Source of the DNA: Aquibacillus albus
Lineage (GTDB): Bacteria; Bacillota; Bacilli; Bacillales; Amphibacillaceae
Direction of reading: 5' to 3'
Assembly (NCBI RefSeq): GCF_016908325.1
Contig: NZ_JAFBDR010000003.1
Span: forward strand, 1-64,000
DNA length: 64,000 nucleotides
Of the stretch, positions 32,264 to 40,943 are shown piece by piece. Position 1 is the first letter of the stretch. Every line of letters begins with the position of its first letter. The notes beneath the pieces are model-generated. The model was not told the origin of the DNA. It ran no database searches and was given only the letters and a program-made list of their open reading frames with translations. A program made the translations under genes and the position numbers.

Positions 32264-33713
32264 ACTTCAAGCTTTTAAAGCCGATTAATATTGCTAGTGC
32301 AGTGGTGATTCCGCCAATTAGTAAATAAGTGAGGCCGTCGACAAACTGGATGGAAGCAACGAGCCCAATCACAAGTAGTACAGCAATGCCATAACTGAGC
32401 AATTTTAAGCCTTGCTTTCGCTGGAATAATCGAAAATGGTACATTTGTTTAGCTAAGATGACCATACAGACCATATTAAAAATAGTACTTACCGTTGTCC
32501 CTAAAGCAATGGCACGTGCTCCCATCTCATCCAAAAACAGATAGATAACAAGGATATTTACCCCAAACACAGATAATACGTTTATCAAGACTGGTAAATA
32601 AGCATTTTCTAATGCATAGAAAAAGCGAGTCACATACATATTGACGGCTAATCCAAACATGGACCAGGCAAATATTTGCAATAGTGGATACGTGAAATTG
32701 GTAGAATCCGCTGTAAAGTTTCCATATTCAAAAATAAAGGCAATAATTTCCTTTGCATAAAAGTACACAAACCCGGTTGCTGGTAATAGCAAGATGCATA
32801 GCCACCGGATTCCCTTTTGATAATGGTCTTCCAGTTTTCCAGGATTATCGTTCGTAGCGGTTTTAGCTAACATCGGGTAAATCACCGTTGTAACGGCAGT
32901 CATCAGCACCGCCTGCGGAAACTGGGTCATTTTCGAAGCATAGTTTAACGCAGCAATGGCACCATTCTCTAAGTTCGTGGCAAAGATACGCTGAATAAAG
33001 AAATAAAACTGAATCGTCGCCCCTCCAAATAAAATCGGTAAGGCCAGCTTAAAGAAACGTTTCATTTCTGGCATTTTCTTGTAGCTGAAAGACAGAGATA
33101 CTAGCTTCGATCTCCAAATTGAAACGAGTAACAAAACAACCATCGCAATCGAACCAACTGTCGCTCCTATTCCATAAGAAAAAGCATCTAACCAAGGATA
33201 TAACACGACACCAGCCGCAACAAACATGCCATTAAATAGCAGTGTGGATACAGCCGTTAATTGATACCGTTCATGTACGTTTAGTACTCCACTTAACCAC
33301 ATTCCTATCACGAGGAAAAATGTCGATGGAGCCATCCAAAGAAACAGCTTACTCGTTAATTGAAAGGAATGTGCTGGCATCCCTGAGAAAAACACCGCCA
33401 TCCAATAGTCTGGAAACACCATAAATGATAACGTCACACTACCAATTACTACACATAAAAGGCTAAAGATCGTTTGCATGAATGCTGTACTTCGACCTTC
33501 ACCAAGTTTACTATATACAGAAATAAACGCAGTGGTAATCGCTCCACCTACTACGAGATAGATAAAATTTGGTATCGTAAACGCAGTAATAATGCTATCT
33601 GCTTGGTAGCTCGTGCCATATTGATACCCGATTACAACCTCTCTCAAAAAACCAAGAAGCCTAGCAAGCATATTTATCGCAGCTACTACCCCGATTATTT
33701 TTATGATCCGCAA
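32262..33713 (-). CDS. MurJ/SpoVB-like lipid-linked oligosaccharide flippase
   Basis: This 483-residue protein has about 14 membrane helices. Conserved MurJ-type segments include LLGFLREVVIGYQYGTSYQADSI and FILYAK-like loops (FVYFYAKEIIAFIFEYG). MurJ/MOP flippases move lipid-linked cell-wall precursors across the membrane. It lies 26 bases after the pyruvyl transferase-glycosyltransferase fusion, so it more likely exports a secondary cell-wall polymer unit than lipid II. Confidence 0.85.
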   Translation of the reverse strand: MRIIKIIGVVAAINMLARLLGFLREVVIGYQYGTSYQADSIITAFTIPNFIYLVVGGAITTAFISVYSKLGEGRSTAFMQTIFSLLCVVIGSVTLSFMVFPDYWMAVFFSGMPAHSFQLTSKLFLWMAPSTFFLVIGMWLSGVLNVHERYQLTAVSTLLFNGMFVAAGVVLYPWLDAFSYGIGATVGSIAMVVLLLVSIWRSKLVSLSFSYKKMPEMKRFFKLALPILFGGATIQFYFFIQRIFATNLENGAIAALNYASKMTQFPQAVLMTAVTTVIYPMLAKTATNDNPGKLEDHYQKGIRWLCILLLPATGFVYFYAKEIIAFIFEYGNFTADSTNFTYPLLQIFAWSMFGLAVNMYVTRFFYALENAYLPVLINVLSVFGVNILVIYLFLDEMGARAIALGTTVSTIFNMVCMVILAKQMYHFRLFQRKQGLKLLSYGIAVLLVIGLVASIQFVDGLTYLLIGGITTALAILIGFKSLK

Positions 33714-33739
33714 ACTATCTCCTCTTTCTTCGCAAAGAC

Positions 33740-35977
33740 CTATCTCTGGTACAGATCAATCACATGATCAACTAAAACATCTTGATCGAATTGCTCTACC
33801 TTTTTCAACGCATTGTTTACATAGGTTTGCTGTTGTTGTTCATCATTTATCAATGCCATTATTTTTTCAGCTAAATCAGCTGGATGATGTGGCTTCACCT
33901 TTAATCCACATTCTTCACCCAACAAATAGGTAAGCCCACCAATGTCGGTTCCGATAACAGGGCGTTCACATGCCATTGCTTCTAAAGCCACAAGACCAAA
34001 TCCTTCAATATGGGACGGTAATACGAAAATATCCGCCGCACCCATCCAGATTGCTACATCTGATTGTGACAATGCTTCATGTATAGTAATCGCATCATCC
34101 GCTGCTGTTGCACGCTTCAATTTTTCAAAAAAGCCGGCATCCTTTGCTTCACCCATTAGATGCAATGTTAAATGGGGCACTTTTTGCTTAGCGATTTGAA
34201 ACGCTTCTACAAGATCCAATAATCCTTTTGCTTCAATTAAATTTCCGACAAACAACAACATTTTATCCGTCTGGTTCATTTTTAGCTGATCTCTTGCAAC
34301 GGACTGATCAATCGGACGAAATACATGACGATTAACCCCCATATTAATAACAGAGATTTTTTCATTTGGAATGTCAAAGCCTGTATGTATATCTTCCTTT
34401 AGTCGGTCCCCTACTGCAATAACGTGATCGGATGCATCTAAAATGGTATCTGTCATCTTTCTTGACCATGAGCTCTTCCGAATCATTTGATCAATATCAC
34501 CACCGTGTGACGTCACGATCAGCTTCTTATTTAAGATTCGTTTGTATAAAAGTCCTATAAGTCCCGTTGGAAAAATGTAATGAGCATGAACCGCATCATA
34601 CCTTTTCCCTTTGCTAATGAACCGGAACATATTTCTCAGAAAAAAGCCGAGATATTTTCGGATGACATTTCCTTTCCCTTTTCTAGGATCGGTAATAGCT
34701 ACAACATCTACGTCCAAACCTTTCTCCTGCAAAAGCTCCACTTGATTTTTCACAAAAATCCCAAACGTTTTGGAATGCTGAGATGGATACATATTACTCA
34801 ATACCAAAACTTTTGTTGCCTTTTCCATGCTTGTCCGTTGCTTAACGAGCTCCATCCCTTTTTCAGCCTTTTTCTTCATGTCGTCTGCAATATGCTTAAA
34901 GCTAACAGTCGTCTGTTCCCAATTCTCATCCATCTCTCGAAATGATTTCAGAAATAAATCTGTTTGGTCATGAAGTACATCAATTGGGATGACATAGGAC
35001 TGACAGCCAATCATCGTCATAAAGTCAAGCACTTTATGATGATACGATACAGCAATCACCGGTGTATCCGATACTAATGATAAAATGAGGGAATGTAGCC
35101 TCGTGCCAATAATAATATCCTGCTCCGCTGAAAAAGCAACGATTTCGTTGGGCTGCATGACTTGCTCATGAATGGAACAACGATCTTTGTGCTCCATTAG
35201 TTTCCTGATTTCCTCTGTTACCTGCAAGTCCTGTGGATATTTCGTAGCAAAAAAGTTTATCTCCACCTCTGGATACGCCTTTATTAATGCATCTAAGTTT
35301 TGGGCCATCCCATTGATATAGTTATGATAGAGCTGTAAATTTTCCTCTGGCCAATAACTCCCATGGTAGAAAGGAACGGCAGTCACTCCAATTTTTAGTG
35401 GACGATTGTTTTTGATCACATTGTCGGGCATTGGCACTTGAAACGCTGGATCCCCAATCACATGAATCGGTGACTTTACACCAATCGATTGCAATAATTT
35501 TTTTGATTCTGGATCTCGCACCGTGATTAGCTTTGCAATATGAGCTAAGGAACGCAGTAACACTTCCCCTTGCTTTGAAAGAATCGGACCAGCTCCAACA
35601 CCATAAATAACTACTGGTGTATTTGTCAGCTTTCCGAGCCAGCCATACATGCCAAAAAGAAAAGCTTCTCTTCCATATAAGTCCATTAAAATTCCACCAC
35701 CACCAACGATAAGTAAATCCAACTTTTTAATCACAGAAAAGTTCTTTCTCATCGTTGTTACTAGCGTTAAATAATTATTATTTTTCTTGTAGTATAGAGG
35801 GGCTGTCTGGACCCCATACATTTTCCTTGTTTGCTCAGGATGATTGGAAAACACAACAATGTCTTTTGGACTCACACGGAATTGCTTTTCAAGCTGCAAA
35901 ATAATTCCTTGGAGGATAGCTTCATCACCTTTGTTGTTGTTTCCGTAATTCCCGACAATGCCAATCGCCATCGTCAT
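33740..35977 (-). CDS. CsaB-like polysaccharide pyruvyl transferase fused to a GT4 glycosyltransferase
   Basis: This protein has about 745 residues and two enzymes in one chain. Residues 1-370 match the polysaccharide pyruvyl transferase family (GNYGNNNKGDEAIL; DLLIVGGGGILMD; IIIGTRLHSLILS). Residues 385-745 are a GT4 glycosyltransferase (SNMYPSQHSKTFGIFVKNQ; LIVTSHGGDID; the E-x7-E motif in EGFGLVALEAMA). CsaB adds pyruvate to the polymer that anchors SLH-domain S-layer proteins. The fusion suggests sugar transfer and pyruvylation of the same polymer. I take the ATG at 35977, since the TTG at 35986 overlaps the AAAGGA site. It is co-transcribed with the flippase. Confidence 0.85.
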   Translation of the reverse strand: MTMAIGIVGNYGNNNKGDEAILQGIILQLEKQFRVSPKDIVVFSNHPEQTRKMYGVQTAPLYYKKNNNYLTLVTTMRKNFSVIKKLDLLIVGGGGILMDLYGREAFLFGMYGWLGKLTNTPVVIYGVGAGPILSKQGEVLLRSLAHIAKLITVRDPESKKLLQSIGVKSPIHVIGDPAFQVPMPDNVIKNNRPLKIGVTAVPFYHGSYWPEENLQLYHNYINGMAQNLDALIKAYPEVEINFFATKYPQDLQVTEEIRKLMEHKDRCSIHEQVMQPNEIVAFSAEQDIIIGTRLHSLILSLVSDTPVIAVSYHHKVLDFMTMIGCQSYVIPIDVLHDQTDLFLKSFREMDENWEQTTVSFKHIADDMKKKAEKGMELVKQRTSMEKATKVLVLSNMYPSQHSKTFGIFVKNQVELLQEKGLDVDVVAITDPRKGKGNVIRKYLGFFLRNMFRFISKGKRYDAVHAHYIFPTGLIGLLYKRILNKKLIVTSHGGDIDQMIRKSSWSRKMTDTILDASDHVIAVGDRLKEDIHTGFDIPNEKISVINMGVNRHVFRPIDQSVARDQLKMNQTDKMLLFVGNLIEAKGLLDLVEAFQIAKQKVPHLTLHLMGEAKDAGFFEKLKRATAADDAITIHEALSQSDVAIWMGAADIFVLPSHIEGFGLVALEAMACERPVIGTDIGGLTYLLGEECGLKVKPHHPADLAEKIMALINDEQQQQTYVNNALKKVEQFDQDVLVDHVIDLYQR

Positions 35978-36339
35978 AAACTTCAATCCTTTATCATCAA
36001 TTGTGTATGTATTAAGAGGTTTTTCAAAACACGAACTAAAAATAATTGTGGATTACCATTGTCTCAAATCATGTCGAAATATAAACCATTTGTTCATCAT
36101 ACCATTATATTATTGTACCACGTTTTATGATAGTGAAAACACAACCTTTTTTCCTGATATTATTACATTTTCATGTTGTAAGATAGTAAATTCGATTTTT
36201 CTAACGTTTTTCTAGTCTAAAAAACTGTTATTATATGGTTCCTTCGAGATATGGGTGTCTGTATGATTTATTCATGATATACTAATGGGTAGTCAGATAT
36301 TATATATGTTAGTCATTAGAAATAAGGGGAGTAATCAAC
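35978..36339. other. divergent promoter region of the fusion gene and secA2
   Basis: This 362-base AT-rich gap lies between divergent genes. It should contain both promoters, but I cannot assign them with certainty. No ORF is credible. Confidence 0.4.
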
Positions 36340-38715
36340 ATGAATGTTGTTGAAATGTGGAATCAACGAAAAGAAGATCGTATTCTTAAAAAATATTCCA
36401 AGGTTATTGATAAAATAAATAGTAAAGAAACAGTTTATGAAAGCTATTCTGATGATGAATTAAAGATGCAAACGATAGATTTTAAAGACCAATTAGCAAA
36501 TGGCGCAACGATTGACGATATAAAAGTTGATGCATTTGCTGTCGTTCGCGAAGCCTCCAAACGTGTGTTAGGCCTGCGACCGTATGATGTACAGTTAATT
36601 GGTGGATTGGTTCTTCTAGAAGGGAATATTTCCGAAATGCCTACTGGGGAAGGAAAAACACTTGTTGCAGCCTTGCCTAGTTATTTACGTGCATTGGAAG
36701 GAAAAGGTGTTCATGTCATCACTGTGAACGAGTACTTAGCACGACGTGACCACGAATTAATTGGAAAAATACATCACTTCTTAGGTTTGACAGTCGGATT
36801 AAATGTACCAAACCTTCATCCGCTTGAAAAGAAACAAGCCTATAAAACAGATATTACGTATGGAATTGGTACAGAATTTGGCTTTGACTACCTTCGTGAT
36901 AACATGGCATATTCTGCTGAACAAAAAGTACAACGTGCCTACCATTATGCAATCGTGGATGAAATCGATAGTGTACTCATTGATGAAGCAAAAACCCCTC
37001 TCATTATTGCAGGGAAAACAATGCCGAGTGAGAGTCTGCATAATGTATGTGCGAAAGTAATTAAATCGTTTAAGGAAAATGTCCATTACACCTATGATCG
37101 AGAAATTAAGTCGGTCAGTCTATCCGAGGATGGCATCAATAAAATTGAAAAAACATTTGGGATTGACAACCTGTTTGATTTAGAGCATCAGTCGTTAAAT
37201 CACTACATGATGCAAGCATTACGCGCACATGTTATGTTTCAACGAGATGTTGATTATATTGTCGATAATGGGGAAATTAAGCTTGTCGATATGTACACAG
37301 GCCGTATTATGGAAGGTCGTACATTAAGTGATGGTTTACACCAGGCAATTGAAGCGAAAGAAAATCTAAAGGTTACCGAAGAAAATAAAGCACAGGCTTC
37401 GATTACAATTCAAAACTATTTCCGTATGTATCCGATCTTATCCGGAATGACTGGTACAGCAAAAACAGAAGAAAGTGAATTCCAACACATTTATGGTATG
37501 GATGTTGTATCGATTCCGACGAATAAAGAAATCATCCGTAAAGACTTGCCTGATCAGGTGTATTTAACAAAGGAACAAAAATACAAGCGGATGGTCAACG
37601 AAGTAAAGGAAAGACATGCAAAAGGACAACCAATACTAATTGGTACAACATCGATTCTTCAATCGGAGCAAGTTGCAGAATATTTAGATGAAGAACAATT
37701 ATCTTATCAGCTGTTGAATGCAAAAAGTGTCGAACAAGAAGCAAATTTAATATCCTTAGCTGGTCAGCCACATCAAATTACGATAGCTACGAACATGGCT
37801 GGCCGTGGAACAGACATTATGCTTGGAGAAGGCGTAGCTGAACTAGGTGGACTTCATGTATTGGGTACAGAGCGTCATGAAAGTAGACGAATCGATAATC
37901 AGTTAAAAGGAAGATCTGGTCGACAAGGTGATCCTGGTTCGACTCAATTTATTATTTCGATGGAAGACGATATGATGAATCGATATGCTAAGGAAGATGT
38001 TGAACGGAAGCTTCCTTCCTTGAAGGCAGATAACACTGGTCTCATTCAAAATAAGGATATTGAAAAGTTTATTGACAAGATACAAAAAATTAGCGAAGGT
38101 AGTCACTTCCAAATTAGAGAATTCAATTTGAAACTAGACAATGTCATTAATGATCAAAGACAAGTAATCTATCAGTTAAGAGATTCCATTTTAGAGTCTG
38201 ATGATGTGTTGTCTCTATTAATCAAGCATATCAAAAATGTTCCAAGTAATTTAGTAGAAACATATTGTCCAGCTGATTCTATTGTGGAGGATTGGAACCT
38301 TGAAATGCTGCAAAACCATTTAAATCAGGTATTGATCGTGAATCAGCCGATTGACCTGAGTGCCAATTTTGAAAGCCAGGCAGATGTACTTGAACGAATT
38401 GAACCACTCATAGAAGCGCATTTGGAAAACGTACAAGCCTATTCGGATAACGAGCAAATCGCAAAAAGTCTAAAAGGACTGACATTATCTGTGATTGATA
38501 AAAATTGGATTGCACACTTAGATACGATGAACCGTCTTAAAGAAGGAGTCGGCATGCGTCATTATCAACAGGAGGATCCAATTCAGCTCTATCAAAAGGA
38601 AGGACTTGAACTGTTTAGTATTATGTACAACAAGATTGAGCGAGAGTTTAGTGACAATGTTTCGCAATTGATTCGTGCTTATCAAAAAAAGAAAACAAAA
38701 GTGAGCGTGAAATGA
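36340..38715 (+). CDS. secA2: accessory Sec translocase ATPase SecA2
   Basis: This 791-residue SecA homologue has Walker A (MPTGEGKT), the DYLRDNMA and AIVDEIDSVLIDEAKTPLIIAG segments, GMTGTAKTEESEF and NMAGRGTDIMLGEG. It lacks the cysteine-rich zinc tail of housekeeping SecA and ends YQKKKTKVSVK, and its length fits SecA2 of S-layer bacilli. It drives export of a subset of proteins, S-layer proteins in Bacillus anthracis. It is followed at 38748 by slaP, its known partner. Confidence 0.92.
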   Translation: MNVVEMWNQRKEDRILKKYSKVIDKINSKETVYESYSDDELKMQTIDFKDQLANGATIDDIKVDAFAVVREASKRVLGLRPYDVQLIGGLVLLEGNISEMPTGEGKTLVAALPSYLRALEGKGVHVITVNEYLARRDHELIGKIHHFLGLTVGLNVPNLHPLEKKQAYKTDITYGIGTEFGFDYLRDNMAYSAEQKVQRAYHYAIVDEIDSVLIDEAKTPLIIAGKTMPSESLHNVCAKVIKSFKENVHYTYDREIKSVSLSEDGINKIEKTFGIDNLFDLEHQSLNHYMMQALRAHVMFQRDVDYIVDNGEIKLVDMYTGRIMEGRTLSDGLHQAIEAKENLKVTEENKAQASITIQNYFRMYPILSGMTGTAKTEESEFQHIYGMDVVSIPTNKEIIRKDLPDQVYLTKEQKYKRMVNEVKERHAKGQPILIGTTSILQSEQVAEYLDEEQLSYQLLNAKSVEQEANLISLAGQPHQITIATNMAGRGTDIMLGEGVAELGGLHVLGTERHESRRIDNQLKGRSGRQGDPGSTQFIISMEDDMMNRYAKEDVERKLPSLKADNTGLIQNKDIEKFIDKIQKISEGSHFQIREFNLKLDNVINDQRQVIYQLRDSILESDDVLSLLIKHIKNVPSNLVETYCPADSIVEDWNLEMLQNHLNQVLIVNQPIDLSANFESQADVLERIEPLIEAHLENVQAYSDNEQIAKSLKGLTLSVIDKNWIAHLDTMNRLKEGVGMRHYQQEDPIQLYQKEGLELFSIMYNKIEREFSDNVSQLIRAYQKKKTKVSVK

Positions 38716-38747
38716 CGAAACAATAGTTAAACGAAGGGGAGAGTTAT

Positions 38748-39656
38748 ATGTTTCCATTCTTAAGAAAAAGCAAAGAAAAAGTGAATAAAGCGCGAGAAGA
38801 TAACGCTATCGACGCAGATCAGATACTAAAAGAAGAAAACGAAAGCTTAGATACAGATGGAGAATTAATAGAAACAGAGCTTTCCTTTCACCCTGACTGG
38901 AAGGTTCCAACTGAACAAAGGTATGTGTATGCCTTCCATAACAGTGAATGTTCGCTATTAAAGCCAAATCAATTATCACTTGCTGGAATCGATATTGAAA
39001 AACAAGGAAAAAACTATGTTGTAACAGCTTTTATTCGTCAAACATTAAGTAAAAGCATCAAATTAAAAGATACACCAATTCTACTAATTGGCCCTGATAA
39101 TGAAAAACTAGGACGAAAGGTGTTTGATTTATCAAAGGCAGGTGTCATTCCAGCGAATAGTAGTCGACCATGGCAATTTGTTTTTAAACCAAAAGACTTA
39201 TATATCAAGGAAGAAGACATAGCAACTGACAATTGGTCATTAGCCTTTGAACTAAAACCAACGAGCCGCAAAAATCAATTGGATTTAGCAGACTCTTGGA
39301 AAAAATCATTAGCAGATGAATCCGTTAAAAGCCTAGAAAAGCTTGTTGCAAATGCAGCTCCTTTAAAGCCTGGAGAAATGAATTTTATGGGTATCGATGC
39401 TAAATTTAATGAAAACAAAGATTTATCTGTAACCATCCTTATGAGGAATGGCTCCGAAAAGAACGTGTATTTTGAACAAATACCGTTAAAAATTGAAGAT
39501 GCTAGCGGAGATTTAGTTGCACAAGGTAACTTCAAATTGGAAAAATTTGAAGTGAAAGCAAATACTAGTAAGCCTTGGACATTTATTTTCCCGCAGTCAT
39601 TGCTACAAAAGGAAAATCCAGATTTAAAAAAATGGAGAGTGTATCCGGTACAATAA
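38748..39656 (+). CDS. slaP: accessory Sec S-layer assembly protein SlaP
   Basis: This 302-residue protein has no signal peptide. It contains two homologous SLAP domains: about residues 55-150 (LLKPNQLSLAGIDIEKQGKNY...ANSSRPWQFVF) and 205-300 (PLKPGEMNFMGIDAKFNENKD...ANTSKPWTFIF). The same pair follows secA2 in B. anthracis, where SlaP helps S-layer secretion. It is co-transcribed with secA2 (32-base gap, AAGGGGAG site). Confidence 0.88.
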   Translation: MFPFLRKSKEKVNKAREDNAIDADQILKEENESLDTDGELIETELSFHPDWKVPTEQRYVYAFHNSECSLLKPNQLSLAGIDIEKQGKNYVVTAFIRQTLSKSIKLKDTPILLIGPDNEKLGRKVFDLSKAGVIPANSSRPWQFVFKPKDLYIKEEDIATDNWSLAFELKPTSRKNQLDLADSWKKSLADESVKSLEKLVANAAPLKPGEMNFMGIDAKFNENKDLSVTILMRNGSEKNVYFEQIPLKIEDASGDLVAQGNFKLEKFEVKANTSKPWTFIFPQSLLQKENPDLKKWRVYPVQ

Positions 39657-39660
39657 TAAA

Positions 39661-39690
39661 AAGCTATCGCACATTGCGATAGCTTTTTTG
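39661..39690. terminator. bidirectional terminator after slaP
   Basis: The 10-base arms AAGCTATCGC and GCGATAGCTT with a 5-base loop are flanked by A and T runs. Confidence 0.9.
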
Positions 39691-39696
39691 CATCAT

Positions 39697-40170
39697 TTAA
39701 AAAATATTTATAACCTCTGGTACTAATCCATTATCAATTTCAACTGAAGTTGTTGTTATCGATCCACTTGAATTTGTCGTTACGACAGTAATTTCTGAAG
39801 GCATACTTGCTTTTAATGCGCCGCTTGAATTTAAATACTCAGATAAAGAAAAATTATCTTGATCAGCTATAAACGCATCTTCAATCGCAGTATAGCTGAT
39901 GTATTTTCCATCTGCGTTCATAATCGCATGAAAATCGCCTGATTCTAATTTATCTTTAAAATCAAGATAAAGGCTTGCACTTCCACCACCATACGTATGA
40001 TTTAAGAATGATTCGTTTAGCTTTTCTTTGTTATAAGAATAAAATTGATCATCCACTTTTATAACATAATCTTCCGTGACACTTGCTGCCGTGACGGAAT
40101 ATTGTCCACTTAATCCAACCGTAACAAAAATAGTAACGATGAAACAAACAACCTTCCACTGTGTTTTCAT
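39697..40170 (-). CDS. exported protein of unknown function
   Basis: This protein has about 157 residues and a clear signal peptide (KVVCFIVTIFVTVGLSGQYSVTAA). The mature part (VIKVDDQFYSYNKEKLNESFLNHTYGGG) matches no family I know. The ATG at 40170 has a GAAAGGGG site. It is convergent with slaP and lies in the surface-protein block, probably with the lipoprotein gene upstream. Confidence 0.65.
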   Translation of the reverse strand: MKTQWKVVCFIVTIFVTVGLSGQYSVTAASVTEDYVIKVDDQFYSYNKEKLNESFLNHTYGGGSASLYLDFKDKLESGDFHAIMNADGKYISYTAIEDAFIADQDNFSLSEYLNSSGALKASMPSEITVVTTNSSGSITTTSVEIDNGLVPEVINIF

Positions 40171-40228
40171 CTTTGTGCCCCTTTCCATCGGTATGTAGTT
40201 TGGGTAAGCTAGAATAAAATCGCTTCCC

Positions 40229-40780
40229 TTACTTCTTATGCTTTACTTGTATCGATCCCACTATCTCATCAACATCCATTGAATCTACCAATCCAACAAA
40301 CAAATCGACTTCTTGCCTATAATCGAGCAATTTGTTGAATACAGACACGTTGAATTGTTGTGGATTCTCAGTTAATAGCTTTACTTCTACAAGCCGCTGT
40401 TGTGCCAAAATTCCATTTCGAACATCGACTTGGTAATCAGGAATCTCGTTTGATGAATTTTCTGAATCAGCTTCGGTAGTATCGGAATCTGTTTTTGATT
40501 CATCCTTGTTTTCATTTTCATCCGTTGAAGAAATAACAGATTCTCTATCAGCAGAGTCTTCATCTTTCGAGTCAACTAATTTATCGCTGGATAACTCTCT
40601 TCGAACATCATTGGTTTCTTCGTTTTCATCACCATTCGTAAATGATATCGTTTTAGAACTTAATTTTGGTTCTTGATTTTCAGATGCATTCGTTACAGTC
40701 TTTTCTTCGTTGTTAAAGCACCCAGTTGTCAGTAAGGCGAGCATAACAAGCATAAAGAAAAAACAGGCTTGCTTTTTCAC
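40229..40780 (-). CDS. lipoprotein of unknown function
   Basis: This 183-residue protein has a signal peptide with lipobox LTTGC, followed by a long acidic, serine- and glutamate-rich linker (residues 30-110) and a short folded part (VDVRNGILAQQRLVEVKLL). It starts with GTG behind AGGGGGAG. It should be anchored outside the membrane. No family is recognised. Confidence 0.7.
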   Translation of the reverse strand: MKKQACFFFMLVMLALLTTGCFNNEEKTVTNASENQEPKLSSKTISFTNGDENEETNDVRRELSSDKLVDSKDEDSADRESVISSTDENENKDESKTDSDTTEADSENSSNEIPDYQVDVRNGILAQQRLVEVKLLTENPQQFNVSVFNKLLDYRQEVDLFVGLVDSMDVDEIVGSIQVKHKK

Positions 40781-40943
40781 TCGGACACTCCCCCTAAAAG
40801 TATGTGTTCAATATCAAGTGTTGAAGTTTATTATACATTCAACCCATCAACTAGACTTGTCTTTTTAATTATAGCAGACAAGTCTAGTCATTAAAATGCT
40901 ATTTTCGACCTACAAAGCCCTTTCCAGGAATCACCAATAACGA

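Noticed and set aside
36340-38715. Housekeeping SecA
   Set aside because: The C-terminal zinc-binding tail is missing and the slaP gene follows, which fits SecA2.
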